Of a stretch of 64,000 bases of DNA, positions 23,691 through 35,009 are shown in pieces (positions within the stretch are counted from its first letter, which is position 1; each line of letters starts with the position of its first letter). Source of the stretch: Acanthococcus lagerstroemiae (Eukaryota > Arthropoda > Insecta > Hemiptera > Eriococcidae); assembly GCA_031841125.1 (NCBI GenBank), contig CM063113.1, positions 29,533,312 to 29,597,311 of the forward strand. The letters run 5' to 3'. Below the pieces are notes generated by a model. That model did no database searches. It was not told the origin of the DNA and saw only the letters and a program-made list of their open reading frames with translations. A program made the position numbers and the translations under genes.

Positions 23691-24022
23691 CAATGTGCTC
23701 TCCAACTTGGATGAATAGCCATTACTTTTGATGGTGCTGTAAGAATGGTTTAAATTAACTGGAATTCAGTTAGTTCACATAGGTGTATGCTTTAAATGAT
23801 TATGATTAATTAGTAGTTCTTAGAATGCCCCCCTCCCCCATTATTAATTAGGTATCGATACGAATAATTAAGACGCCATATAGTTAGTAGAATAGATTGA
23901 AATGAATAAGTTATAACTGTGTGATGTCAATGATGCTGATTAATGATTATTTTCCAAAATATCATATATGTTCAATCAGCTAGCCTAGTATTAATGTTTT
24001 GGAGCATTTACCACAGTAACTC
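23691..24022. other. AT-rich non-coding stretch
   Basis: Nothing recognised. Confidence 0.4.
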
Positions 24023-24475
24023 TCACAACAGAAAAACAGATTGAGATTGAAAATAATAGATAGTGTAAGATTGAAATGAACATATGTTAGATGTGCGGAT
24101 AATGCTGATCAGTTGCCGATATGCAAATATTGCTGCACGTGGTCTTCCTGCATTCTTAACATAAACGAGGTGTCCCCGTGCCATCTGTATACCTCTCACT
24201 TGTTCCCGATGATACAATGGTTCCTGTAACAGGCATATATTTGTTTGCCCCTTTTGCAGCCTCCCGCTAAGTATGTAACAGGCAGCTTTGCACTGGTTCA
24301 GATTAATTTGCAATGTGGTGCATAGCTTTCCTCTGTTATCCTCAGACCGGCATCTTGACATCAAGCAGGTGATCCAGGAAGTACACAGCTTGTTGCCCTT
24401 GCTACTCCCATACTCCGACTTTTCGTTGATGCACTCTGCTAGAAGTGTAACTTTTGGTTCCTCCCTGCAATGAAC
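24023..24475 (-). pseudogene. R1-type LINE endonuclease, N-terminal fragment
   Basis: The minus strand encodes KLCTTLQINLNQCKAACYIL, then SGRLQKGQTNICLLQEPLYH and then GHLVYVKNAGRPRAAIF. The start of the AP endonuclease of R1/Jockey-type LINEs has this order: LQ-x-N-LNHCK-AA, then a LxQEP motif with the metal-binding glutamate, then PRA-I. The frame extends upstream without a stop to about 24475, probably the ORF1/ORF2 junction. It then loses similarity below about 24100, so only the first third of the endonuclease remains. Downstream domains on this strand are absent. It could be a truncated relative of the plus-strand R1 copy at 7640-8720. Confidence 0.75.
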
Positions 24476-25569
24476 AAAGTACCAAGACCCGACAGACAGT
24501 CCCTGATTCTGTTACTCTAACCTCTTTAGAAGTACTTGTGTTGTTCGCCCACTCGTAGGCAGCTGGCCTCCGTCGCCCTCCAGCTATCTTCCCTTCTCAC
24601 GTTGCGCCTTTCTTGTCTGCGCTCCCTTTCTCATTCCCTCCGTTATCTTATCTATGAACTCCAGATTTCCTGGTCCACTCGTTGATATCCCTGCTGCACC
24701 CGATCCACCCGTAGATGTCTCCGGCTCAGTTGGTCCACCCAAGAGTGTCCCTGGTTTCTGGTCTCCGTCTCCTTCGTCCCGCTCAACGTTACTCGCTCCA
24801 TCACTTCCAACAGCCCCTCCGTTGAACTCGTCACTCCAGCATTCCTGTTAATCCGGTATGTGCCAGCCCCAGCAGGTTCAATTTCCTTACTTAAAAAAAG
24901 AAGAAAAAAAGAGGATTTTTGTTGTTGGGTCTTTATATTGTCCCTACGAGTCTCGGAAGAAATAAACAGAACACCGTGGCAAGTACCCTGGATTCCACGG
25001 CAAGCTTTCTTACTGAGGGAAGTCAGCCGATACTTCTCAGGTTCCTATTAGTGACTGTTCTAGCCCAACAGCCATGCATCCCCTCGGCATAGGTAATACC
25101 AACCTCGGGGTTGGCTAGTACCCCCGCTCCCTACACCGATAATCATTCTCATTATGCTAGAAAAAATACTAATTTCAATGAATTTACAAATCAATTTTTA
25201 GTGTAACTTTTCATGAAGTACAATGATCGAACCCAATATTATTCCTATCACCTACAAAATAAGGGAAAACTTGGTCTTCTGCCATGTCAGTAGTTCCGTA
25301 TAATGTTTTCGGTCTGAACGAGGAAGAACCCCTAGATAAGATTTATTTTTGAACGGCCACGAGCTTCAGGGTCAATGTATCGATTTTGTGGTATTATCAA
25401 CGTATCTACATTTGTAACTCGAATTTATGACACAGTACGGTCGACATGTAAGATATAAGTTGGTTATACGCGTCACTGTTACTTCTTTCAAATAAACAGC
25501 TGGTTCGAATAGGTATTCACATTATTTCAGTATTAAGGTCTATGGAAAAACGTCGTATTTCCAATTTAA
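24476..25569. other. Non-coding stretch, C/T-rich in its first part
   Basis: From 24560 to 24850 the plus strand is C/T-rich, with repeated GTTGGTCCACCC / CCTGGTTTC-type words that give open frames on both strands. If the R1-type fragment at 24023-24475 is longer than I can read, its ORF1 would lie here, but I see no CCHC motifs. Confidence 0.4.
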
Positions 25570-25795
25570 ACAGGAGCCGTTATGGGGGCCGTTACGATTT
25601 TCGCTCAAGTATACCCCTGGCTGGAAGAAATTAATTTCCATGGAAATGTATAAACACGATTTTCGCTCAAATAAACTCAGTAGTATGACGCCATAGTAAC
25701 AGGAGCGTTACGGGGGGCCGTTACAGGGGGCTGTTACGGGGGGAGCGTTACGGGTTTCGTTCAAGTATACCCAGTAGTATAAAAGCATGTAAAAT
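25570..25795. repeat. Degenerate repeat with GGAGCGTTACGGGG units
   Basis: Variants of AACAGGAGC(C)GTTA, GGGGGCCGTTAC and TTTTCGCTCAAGTATACCC occur three to four times. Confidence 0.6.
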
Positions 25796-25820
25796 GCTAA
25801 AATACCGAAGTACGCCTTCG

Positions 25821-25986
25821 CAGAAGCGCAAATAGGGCTCAGAACTGGGGGGGGGGCTTGTGTCCCCTTATTATGAAGCAACAACACCACCCCCACATCA
25901 TTTTGTTGGTGGTTTTTCAGTGTTGGGGGGAGGCTATTTAGAAGTTTGAGGGAGACTAAGTTCCCCCCCCCCTATTTGCGCCTATG
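25821..25986. mobile_element. hAT-like MITE, 166 bp
   Basis: The left end is CAGAAGCGCAAATAGGG and the right end is CCCCTATTTGCGCCTATG, imperfect inverted repeats. The 8-bp flanks are CGCCTTCG (25813-25820) and GGCCTTCG (25987-25994), identical in seven positions. The interior holds poly-G and poly-C runs. There is no coding capacity. Confidence 0.8.
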
Positions 25987-27320
25987 GGCCTTCGGTTACA
26001 TTCTGAAAAATCGTGTGTTCAAATTAATTTCAATATAAAATTCGATAGCCGAGAGTACCTACCTACAAATCAATTTCCATTTCGAATTTTATTTTTTCTA
26101 CCCTCCTACCTTGGGTTTGAATCACATTTCAAGAGGTGGAGGGGTCCAAAGAGAAGTTTTATTCCCAGTGTTCACAAATAACTCCGCATGGTTTTGAGCT
26201 AAATCAGTGTTTTTAACAATTTTGTACTTTTCAGCATTTAGTTTATATTGACGTTTGTAAATTAGAGGTTAAATTTCACCTTTCTGTCGGGACGCTTAAA
26301 ATGTTGAAAATTAGAAAATATTTTAATGGAAACTCTTCTTAGTAGAAACCTAGTAACAGTATTTTCTCTCTCCCCACCTCCCGTTTTAAAAACATTTCGA
26401 CTTTTCTAAAATAAAGCCTGCATATACCTCATTGCCTGCCTTGATTTTCAAAATATGAATTATTCTACCAAAAACATATGTACTCCCGTTGGAAAGGGTA
26501 TCTCCTCCTAGAACTGTCTACCCCTCCCCCCATAGAAAATCTAGCGGAACCCACGTTCAGAATTCTCACAAACTTTCAATCAGATTTTTTCCGTGTCCAA
26601 AACGTTACAGGAATATCTTCATGATTTCAAGAAAATCTTCACGATTCGAGTAAATTGAAAGATAAGAACCAGGACCTGGATCCGCATCAGCGGAGGGGCA
26701 AATGGGGATATTGCCCCAACCACTTCTAATAGAAAGACCATATTATTTTCTATCTTCTTTTGATTTTTTTCCCTAATTTTTGGGCCTAAGATTTGCAATT
26801 GTGCTCCAAGTTACTCCCTTCTCTTCCCTGAAAAAATGATTACCAACCAGGAAAAGTGATCATGTTGCAGTCTAGACAGATCTTAGTATATAGATTTGAG
26901 TTGGTGTTTGGGTTTTACAACAGTACACCAGTATTCAGCACTAACCCAATTCTGGCTCAGAGGTGATCAAGCTCTCACTTTGTAGGGAGATTTGCTCTTT
27001 TTGTGGGTTCATCAAACTTGAAAGAGTTTTCAAGCTCAGCTCTTAATAATTTGGAAGCTTCCCAAGTAATCTGATCGACCGTCAATGCGCGTCCATTTGA
27101 CGTCACTTTCATGGCGGGAAATTTTGTAACGAAATATGACGCACATACTGGCCAAAAACCCAACCGTCGAGTAATGGTCAAAATTGTTCTCCCAACCACA
27201 AAAAAAAAAAGCCAAAACCACGGTAAGAAAGGTTTTCCACACAATACGGACGTTTACTCAAGGACGAAGAGACCTTCCGGGAATTTTATGGGCCAAAACA
27301 TATGACCTCCGCGACAATGA
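25987..27320. other. Non-coding stretch
   Basis: No gene. Near 26680-26720, GGATCCGCATCAGCGGAGGGGC resembles a decayed GGCGGATCC-type hAT end, without a partner. Confidence 0.4.
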
Positions 27321-27402
27321 TCACCGATGCGGTTACTCGGGTTAATTTTTCAAAAGAGTTTTCACCGATGCGGTTACTCGGGTTAATTTTTCAAAAGAGT
27401 TT
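27321..27402. repeat. Perfect 41-bp tandem duplication
   Basis: The unit TCACCGATGCGGTTACTCGG, GTTAATTTTTCAAAAGAGTTT occurs twice without a mismatch, at 27321 and 27362. Confidence 0.95.
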
Positions 27403-29168
27403 TAAGCTCTTAGATCTTTCACGCATAACTATGTCTCGTCATCCGAGTTTAGCCAGGAATGTACTCACCAAAATGCCAGATTGAGTTTAAACTTAATTAC
27501 AAATTGTTCAGCTAGACAAAAGGGGTAGGTAATATTTTCTCAATTTTGTCTCCTGATATCCCGAACTTTTCAACTCTCACTCGCTAAGGACGATTCTTAC
27601 CACTCGATCAAATCGACCGTTCGAGAGAAGGCTTTCACTATGACCCTGGGCTCAAGCATCACTTTTGTCCAACCCCCAGCCCACCGAAGAGTCAACCTCG
27701 AGGGAAAAGCGAGACCTTTCACCGTAATCTGTGGTCGTACTTAATGGTTATCAAGAGCTTCGAACTGGAAAATCTGATTATTCAACTAGGAAGAGATTCT
27801 TAAGACTTAATTAATGCCGAAACTGGTTTCAGAACGCACGAGTACATGAACTAATTAAAGCGCATTAAAAATTTATTGTCATACGGCCGTCCTGAAAAAC
27901 GGCGATCGAGTCTCTCGGTCGTTGTACAACCTAATTAGCTGCTACGTTCGATTTTCCAGACGCATTTCGTAGGCCCGGTACAGGAATTCATTTACGGGGG
28001 TGGATTTTATGATGTTGACCCACAGAAAATGATTAAAGCACTCATTTGCGGGCAAAGCGAGCAACATTTTTTCAGTACCAAAAAAAGTATTTAAAATTAT
28101 ATTTAAATGGTCATAAGAGGGACTATCCCCCAAATTGCTGCCCTCAAAACCGGCTATTGCATTTCGAGCGATTCGGGTTGAGTTTCAACTTACGGCACCG
28201 GCAACCAGTCCCTTCAAATCCGAGGACGCACGCGACCGAGCTTTTGCCATATTTATGAAATACGAACACAACACTCACCAATTTGAGGAAAACGTCTCGA
28301 ACTTGAGCGGTATCACTTACACGAATACATTTCGAAAAAGTGCGTACGATGCGAGAACACGACAATCGCGACGTATCAAATGCATGCGGCAATTGGCGCG
28401 AAACAAAAAATAATACCAATCGACAGTAGGTACAGCTGTTACTCGACTAAAATATCATTTTGTAAAATGCGTATAAAAATTTTTAAAACATTTTTTCGAA
28501 TTTTCCACAACTTTAAAACGCTGAACACAGACACAATATCGCGAGTCGAAAACTTCGATAAAAACTTTTTCGACTATGCGGAAACCCTTCGAACGCGAAC
28601 CGTAACCGTGTGGCGCGTAAGAACTGACTAGCCAGCCGAACACCGAACCGAAGTGATAATAAATCGAGAGTCGCTCCTGTTATCAGACGTCGTTAACGCC
28701 GCCGTAATCCGCCAATGAGCGCTGCTTTCGCTGATAATGCAACATTCCTCGGTGCCTGTGCGGAGGCTCAAGAAACTGATAAAACAGGTGTAAACGGGAA
28801 GAGAATGCGAGCGCGGGATTACCAATACACCTCATCCCGCCGGCTCATCGGATGTGATTATTAGTCGTGACGAAGCTGACCTACCTACACAATCGAAATA
28901 TTTCCCCCGTTTTTTTCCCCAGTTATTATTATTATTTTTTTCTTCTTTCTTAATTAACGTACTCTCCCGAATCAACTGCATAACCCGACTTCGTTTCCAT
29001 TTAACTCCACCACGTCCATGTTCTTAATTTATACCTCATCGAAATCCACCAACCAGTCAGGTAACCCGGACCTTCGACGTCATCTTTCAGCCGCGTAATT
29101 TCTCAACAAATTTCAATTAGGATTCGGAATCAAGGTGGCTGACACCTAGCAGTAGAGTTGAGAACCTA
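27403..29168. other. Non-coding stretch; CpG-richer around 28100-28850
   Basis: Overlapping open frames of 60-92 codons on both strands at 28046-28825, none with a recognised motif. No transposon ends were found. This is one of the few low-repeat, GC-richer islands, so it may hold conserved non-coding or untranslated sequence. Confidence 0.4.
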
Positions 29169-29176
29169 GTTTGAGG

Positions 29177-31057
29177 CAGGTCCGTTTCCCCAGCAGAGCC
29201 CATTTCAGATTCGAAGTTAAAAATTTCAGGATCGTTAGTGCTACGTTAGTGCTGATTGGTGCCGTAAAAATTTTCATTAGTGCTGCTCCCTTCCATACTT
29301 TTTAAAAATTTAATTTGGGAGCTGCCGGGGAAACGGTGGCACCGCCCATGAGGCCTAGCTCACCCGAAACACTCAGAATCGTTAGTGCTACATTAGTGCT
29401 GGTTAGTGCTGTGCAAATTTTCGTTAGTGCTCCCTCCTCCTTCCTACTCTTAAAAAATGAATGTTAGCGCCGCTGGGGAAATGGTGACACCACCCATGAG
29501 GCCTGGCTCACCCAAAACACTCAGAATCGTTAGTGCTACATTAGTGCTGGTTAGCGCCGTACACATTTTCGTTAGTGCGGCCCCTCTTCCCAAAAATAAT
29601 GAATTTGGGCGCTGCTGGGGAAACCGTGGCACCGCCCACGAGGCCTAGCACACCTGAAACACTCAGAACCGTTTGTGCTACGTTAGTGCTGGTTAGTGCT
29701 GTGCAAATTTTCGTTAGTGCAACCATGGCCCCTGCCCAACATGAATCCTCTTCCCGAGGTAGGCTACTCCTGCCGAAAGAGGCGATCAAGAGGCATGGTA
29801 GGCAGACAAGACGGTTCCCCACGGCGGAGGAAGAGGTGAAGGAGCAGATCGATTTCTGGGCTACCAATTCCCCAGCTCCCCGCCTTAATTTTTTTAAATA
29901 ACATTGAAAGGAATGCAGAACATATGCTGAAATTCTGAAACAAATCGGAACTAACGAAGCACTAAACACTCAGAGAGTTTTAACTCTGAAAACGAAGTTG
30001 AGGGTCACCCCCACACGACCGTTTATTTTTTTAATAAGTCAGGAAGATACAACACTAACGCTCATACTCTAGAACCAACCAGCACTAACATAGCACTAAC
30101 AATTCTAAAAATTTCAGCGCAAGGATTATAGGGGGGGGGGTATCATGTCTCGGGGTCCCACACAATAATTATTTTAATAGGTTGGGAAGTAATGCGGTAC
30201 TAAAGCTTATATTCTGGAACAAATCAGAACTAACCTAGCACTAATATTCCTAGAAAATTCCGCACGAAATTCGAAGGAGGGGGCTAAGGTTTCTCCAGAA
30301 CCCACGCTCTTTTTTTTTAAATGTGGATGTACATGACTGCAGGAGTTGGCGGGTTGCATTAATGATACTCTGCACAGCACTAACCAGCACTAACATAGCA
30401 CTAACGATTCTGAGTGTTTCAAGTGAGCCAGGCCTTCTGAGCGATGCCACCCTTTTCCCCAGCAGGGCCCAAATTAATTTTTTTAGAAGTAGGGAAGGGG
30501 GGCAGTACTAACGAAAATTTGCACAGCTCAAACGAGCACTAACGTAGCACTGACGATTCTGAGTATTTTGGGTGAGCTAGGCCTCATGGAGGGGGGAGGA
30601 GGTGTCACAGTTTCCCCAGCAGCGCCCAAATTCATTTTTTTTGGAGGGGGAGGGGTAGCACTAACAAAAGTGTGTACAGCACTAACCAGCACTAACGTAG
30701 CACTAACGATTCTGAGTGTTTTGGTTGAGCTAGGCCTCATTGGCGGTGCCACCGTTTCCCCAGCGGTGCCAACATACATTTTTTTAAAGTAAGGAGGGGG
30801 GCAGCACTAACAAAAATTTGTACGGCACTAATCAGCACTAATGTAGCACTAACGATTCTGAGTGTTTCGGGTGAGCTGGGTCTCATGGGTAGTGCCACCG
30901 TTTCCTCAGCAATGCCCAAATTCATTTTCCAAAAAGTATGGAAGGGGGAAGCACTAACGAAAGCTTGTACGGCACTAACCAGCACTAACGTAGCATTAAC
31001 GATCCTGAAATTTTGGACTTCGAATCTGATATGGGCGCTGCTGGGGAAATGGACCTG
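29177..31057. mobile_element. Complete foldback (FB-like) transposon, 1,881 bp, with subrepeat arms and target duplication
   Basis: The ends are CAGGTCCGTTTCCCCAGCAG on the left and its near-exact inverse on the right (CTGCTGGGGAAATGGACCTG). The arms consist of tandem units of about 146-153 bp. Four left units begin with ATCGTTAGTGCTA-type sequence at 29231, 29378, 29526 and 29678. Five right units, inverted (TAGCACTAACGAT), are at 30396, 30545, 30698, 30844 and 30991. Both sides are flanked by GTTTGAGGCAG (29169-29179 and 31057-31067). Allowing for overlap with the ends, this means a 7-9 bp target duplication. The middle (about 29735-30350) holds a GC-richer unique segment and decayed units. 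Drosophila FB and Galileo elements have this design. No transposase is visible, so this copy must be mobilised by another element. Confidence 0.9.
29725..29901 (+). other. Unique GC-richer core of the foldback transposon with an open frame
   Basis: The last part of a 108-codon frame (MAPAQHESSSRGRLLLPKEA, then EEVKEQIDFWATNSPAP) lies here and ends inside the element. Its composition differs from the arms. It could be a captured fragment of another sequence or the rest of the element's own gene. I recognise no family. Confidence 0.35.
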
Positions 31058-31064
31058 TTTGAGG

Positions 31065-31352
31065 CAGAGACGTCAAACTATCATGAAAATCTATACAGAT
31101 AATTATCGATAACTTTTTCTAGTATGTATCAATATATATCAGTAACTGTTGATTACTTGTCTCCCTGTTACTTAGCACAGTCTACCATTTATGTATGTTA
31201 GCACAGTCTTCCATGTCAGCGATACGTCACTTAGCATAGTTTACCACGGTTTAACCTTTGTTTAGCGCTATTATTATAGTTATTGATTAGCCAAATGACA
31301 TATCAATATGGATTTTTTGGTAAAAACATTAATCGATAGTTATCGATACCTC
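31065..31352. repeat. Short stretch with TATCGATA and CTTAGCACAGT repeats
   Basis: GTTACTTAGCACAGTCTACC and two variants lie between 31160 and 31250. They match, inverted, the block at 10640-10745. ATCGATA palindromes stand at both ends (about 31100 and 31340), possibly the ends of an older element into which the hAT at 31361 inserted. Confidence 0.5.
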
Positions 31353-31360
31353 CTTTTGGG

Positions 31361-32517
31361 CAGAGGTGGGTACGTTCACTTGTGAACGTCGTGCAGTTCG
31401 TGAACTCGTTCATATTTTTGACAAACGTGAACGTGAATGAGAACGATATTTTTAAGAGTGAACGTGAACATGAACGAGTGAACGAAAGTGAACGAGATTT
31501 CAGTATAATATCAAATATCTGATTTTAGTTTTCTGTGAAGAGTGATATTATGCTTCTTGTTCTTGTATGGTTTTATTATTTTGTACCATGTTCCCTCTTC
31601 CACGCATGATTTTTGGAACAACCAATTCAGCATGTACACTTTCTGAGCAGTGGTCTTGGGACTCAACATCTTGAAAAAGCCAGGGCATGCCAAGCCTATA
31701 AATAGAGTGAATACTGAAATGAGTTAACTGGACGAATGAGACGGTTGGTTTCTTTATTGAAAATCATTAGAAGAATCTTCTTCACATTTTTCCCTGTTTC
31801 CAATTATAATATTCTAATGGTGCTGTACTTCCCCCTTCACGCATTAGCCTACTGTAATTTTATCTGTTTTGTTTGGTTTAGTTTTGCAGTCGCAATTTAA
31901 AAAAAATTTTGCAGTGTTGCTGTAGAAAATTTCTACTGAGAGTAATGTAAGATAAATATTATGGGCGATGAACATGAATAAAAGCCAAAAAATGATGATT
32001 CTCTCTTGATGGAACTAGAGAAAAAGGATTAAGAAGGATTCAGGGGGCTGAGCTCCCACAAGCAAAATTAGCCCCCGCCCCTCCAGAAATAATTATCGAG
32101 TTCCGTGTATGTGATTCACCTCAAAATATTGAAGTAACTGAATAAAAAAGAATTACAAAAATTTTAATATTTTAGATTAACTGAGGCAAGAGCATAACAT
32201 AAGACATCAGAAATTCTATCGTCTGATAACTTTTGTCTTTATAACTGCAAAATAGACTAGCTTCTTACAGCAGGCTGGAACTTGGATCTAGGAATAACTT
32301 TTCGTATTAGCAGGGATGGGCGCGTTGTGAAATCAAGACTAAAATAAAGAATATTACGAAAATTAGAAAGGATGTGAACGCCGTTCACTCGTTCACAAAC
32401 AGCAAAAGAACGTGAACTGCTACGTATATTTGTAGGTGAACGTAAACTGAACGTGAACGAGCGAACTTTTAGGTGAACGTGAACGATTTTTAAAGTTCGT
32501 GAACTTACGCACCTCTG
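31361..32517. mobile_element. Non-autonomous hAT element, 1,157 bp
   Basis: The left end is CAGAGGTGGGTACGTTCACT and the right end is GTTCGTGAACTTACGCACCTCTG (inverse start CAGAGGTGCGTAAGTTCACG). Both ends carry repeated GAACGTGAACG words that continue inward for about 130 bp. The flanks are CTTTTGGG (31353-31360) and CTTTTGGA (32518-32525), an 8-bp duplication with one change. The interior has only short frames (the longest is 60 codons, on the minus strand) and no hAT transposase motif. A related end occurs at 34905-35009. Confidence 0.88.
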
Positions 32518-32525
32518 CTTTTGGA

Positions 32526-32984
32526 TGATACCTTGCCGTAGTGAGGAGGCTTAAGCGTAAAGAATAAAGAAAATACTCTCTTTGAGGTTATATATCGTTA
32601 AAATCGCGACCAAAAGCACCCAGGAGAAGGCAAACTCCGACAGATAAAACCCTTCGGAAGCAATGAAAACTTACAACAGTATCTCTTTCCAGGAAATGTA
32701 GCTTCTCCGAATAATAATTACTGATGATGGCGTTCCAATAAGTATAAAAATTTTTCGGACGTAAAAAGCTCCATTCGCATGTCCGGCAGGGAGCTACTTG
32801 GGGGAGCATCATAATCATCTAAAAGTTTTAAAAAGAAAGCAGCAATTAAAATACGAACTTGCAGGCCCGTGCGCAGAAATTATACAAGGGGGAGGGGGCT
32901 GGCCATATATTTCATGTTAAGTTAGGTTATAAAGGGCAGTGATCGCTATAAATTATTATATTATCTACATATCAACAAAGGTCA
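32526..32984. other. Non-coding stretch
   Basis: No gene; a 76-codon minus frame at 32588-32818 shows no recognised motif. Confidence 0.4.
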
Positions 32985-33430
32985 ATGGGCCCAACACCCC
33001 AGCACACGGGCCTGGGAACTTGGAATCTAAGAAGCATGGAGTTGGAAGATTAGAGAATCTTAAGAGAGAAATGAAGAGGCCTGACCTAGGAATAACTGGA
33101 ATAAGTGAAGTAAGGTAGAAAAATGAGAGTGATTTTTGGTCGGGAGATTTCAGAATAATAAATACAAAAGGGCAAGCAGGCGTCGGAATCAGAGACGAAA
33201 CTTGACTTTCAGTTTGGGGAGGGGGAAGGGGTGGAGAAAGAAAATTTGCCAACAAATATTTTTTCCAACTAAAAATTTGCCGACAAAATTTTTTAAAATT
33301 TTAAAATTTGCCAATTTTTTAATTAAAATATGTTTTAATATTGAAAAATATAAACAAACAACCGTTTTTAGAAAATGACAAAATTCAAATGAACAGTTTC
33401 AAAACCTGCCGACTGCCAAATTATTGGGGA

Positions 33431-33822
33431 CAGGGACGCACCGATAAGGGGGTAGGGGGCAACTTACACCCCCCTGTAGGAATTGTTTGCTCAACTGTTG
33501 GGAAAATTTACCATTTCAGTCAGGGGCGAGTCGGAAAAATTCAACAAGTTAAAAGATTGTTTTTGTCTTTTCTTTTCTTTTCATTCTTTCTTTGATATTT
33601 GGGAATTGAATTGAGAAGTTGAGAAAACCCAAGAAGTCAAAAGGTTTTTCTTCTTTTGCATTGATATTCGGGAATTTTGAGTTGAGTCAGTTGGAAAAAT
33701 CCAACAGTTTAAAAGGTTTTTTTCCCTTGCTTTGATACTTGGGAATTCCAAGTTGAGTCAGTTGGAACTTTCACAATTTTTCCCTCTCCCCCCTCCAGAA
33801 AAAACTCTTCGGTACGTTCCTG
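33431..33822. mobile_element. hAT-like repeat with internal subrepeats, copy 2, inside the LINE
   Basis: The ends are CAGGGACGCACCGATAAG and TTCGGTACGTTCCTG. The interior repeats the GAATTGAGTTGAG / TCCAACA(A)GTTAAAAG unit about three times, as in the copy at 15329-15693. The flanking 8-mers ATTGGGGA and ATTTGAGG share only five positions, so the target duplication is uncertain. Confidence 0.78.
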
Positions 33823-34117
33823 ATTTGAGGTGTTTCACACCCTTTCCCCAGTTTCATTCCTAGGAAGAAGATGAAAGGAGAAACTCAATTTTAAGAGGTG
33901 AATTTGACAAAACATTGAGAAATTTTTAAAGAAAGGGAAAGTTCCAGGAGTGGATAAGATACTAGCTGAATTATTACAGAACTTAGGAAAATATATTATA
34001 TTATGTACTTGATAAATTGTACAAATTAGTATGTTGTATTTATGATACAGGGGACATTCCGGACGACTTTAAAAAGATTGCCATTGTAACTATATACCAA
34101 AAAGGCAGGAGCAGATA

Positions 34118-34351
34118 TGAAGGGTTCAGAATGAAAACTCACATTTGCCATTTCACTTCAAGGGCGCAAATAGGCAAAATACTCTACACGGGTGCAGGAA
34201 TATCTTTGCTGCGCCTGTGAACGTGAAATATGTAATACATATCGCACATTGACGTGCGCAGCAAAGGTATTCCTGCACTCGTGTACAGTATTATGCCTAT
34301 TTGCGCCCTTGAAGTGAAATGGCAACGTGAGTTTTGATTCTGAACCCTTCA
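34118..34351. mobile_element. Palindromic MITE inserted in the LINE reverse transcriptase
   Basis: TGAAGGGTTCAGAATGAAAA on the left is mirrored by TTTTGATTCTGAACCCTTCA on the right. Further in, GGGCGCAAATAGGC is mirrored by GCCTATTTGCGCCC, and GCAGGAATATCTTTGCTGCG by its inverse. It interrupts the LINE between the KIAIVTIYQKG and ENYRTNSLL parts, so the insertion point is clear. The inner GCGCAAATAGG motif also ends the MITE at 25821-25986, which suggests nesting or kinship. Confidence 0.85.
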
Positions 34352-34904
34352 AGTGTGAAAATTATCGAACAAATAGTCTTCTTTCTCATGCTGCAGTAAT
34401 AGTATGTATGCTAATTTATAGGAGAATTGAGAATAGAATAGATGCAGAATTAGGAGATGGTCAGTTTGGATTTCGAAAAAGTAGAGGTACTAGGGAAGCA
34501 GTGTTAACTTTGAGATTAATTGTAGATGGGAGACTCAAATAGGGGCAGAATACATATTATAGCGTTCGTTGATATTGAAAAAGCTTTTTACAATGTTAAA
34601 TGGAATAAAATATTTGATATTCTAAAAAGATAGGAATAAAACTTAAAGACAGATAAGTTATTTTAAACTTGTATAAAGGACAGAAAACCGCATTAAGAAT
34701 AGAAGGAGAGAAAGGGAAAGCTACAGGCAAATATAAAAAAAGGTGTGAGGAACGGGTGGTCCTTATCTCCAGTATTGTTTAATCTGTACATAAAGTGGGC
34801 CATAAAAGAAATGAAAGAAAAATTTGAAGAGGGATGTGTTTGGGTGTGTAGGAGCAATGTTAGTGTCGCAAGTGTGAAACCCTCATGTCATGCCCACCTC
34901 CCCC

Positions 34905-35009
34905 TCATTAATTTCCGTTCGTTCAACGAACGGGAAAATGAACGAACAGCCGACGTTCATTTTTTAAACAAACATGAAAGGGCTGACATTTTATTTGTTC
35001 GCCACCTCT
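34905..35009. mobile_element. Truncated hAT end related to the 31361-32517 element
   Basis: The stretch ends GTTCGCCACCTCTG and holds repeated GAACGAAC/GTTCGTTC words, like the ends of the larger element. No matching left end or target duplication was found. Confidence 0.55.

Larger units (their letters stand above)
32985..34850 (+). pseudogene. RTE-like LINE broken by two transposon insertions
   Basis: The plus strand carries, in order: a start of the AP endonuclease (32985-33200: GTWNLRSMELE, then MKRPDLGITGISEVR, then SDFWSGDFRIINTKGQAGVG); a hAT-like insertion (33431-33822); RT sequence from 33900 (KEGKVPGVDKILAELLQNLG, then DKLYKLVCCIYDTGDIPDDF and KKIAIVTIYQKG); a palindromic insertion (34118-34351); and then the rest of the RT (ENYRTNSLLSHA, then IYRRIENRIDAELGDGQFGF, RKSRGTREAVLTL, then FVDIEKAF, then RNGWSLSPVLFNLYIKWAIK). 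The catalytic FADD box and C-terminus are missing. Stops and shifts break the frame. The motif order matches RTE-type endonuclease-reverse transcriptases common in insects. The part between the endonuclease and the RT is lost. Confidence 0.85.

Noticed and set aside
24652..24851. Genes on both strands
   Set aside because: Mirror frames over a repetitive C/T-rich stretch, no motif or splice sites.
29541..29969. 142-codon minus frame with repeated VLVSAVQIFVSA-like segments, and similar frames on both strands up to 31112
   Set aside because: The repeated peptide comes from the 146-153 bp foldback subrepeats read in any direction. Opposite strands give equally long frames, so this is not a repeat protein.
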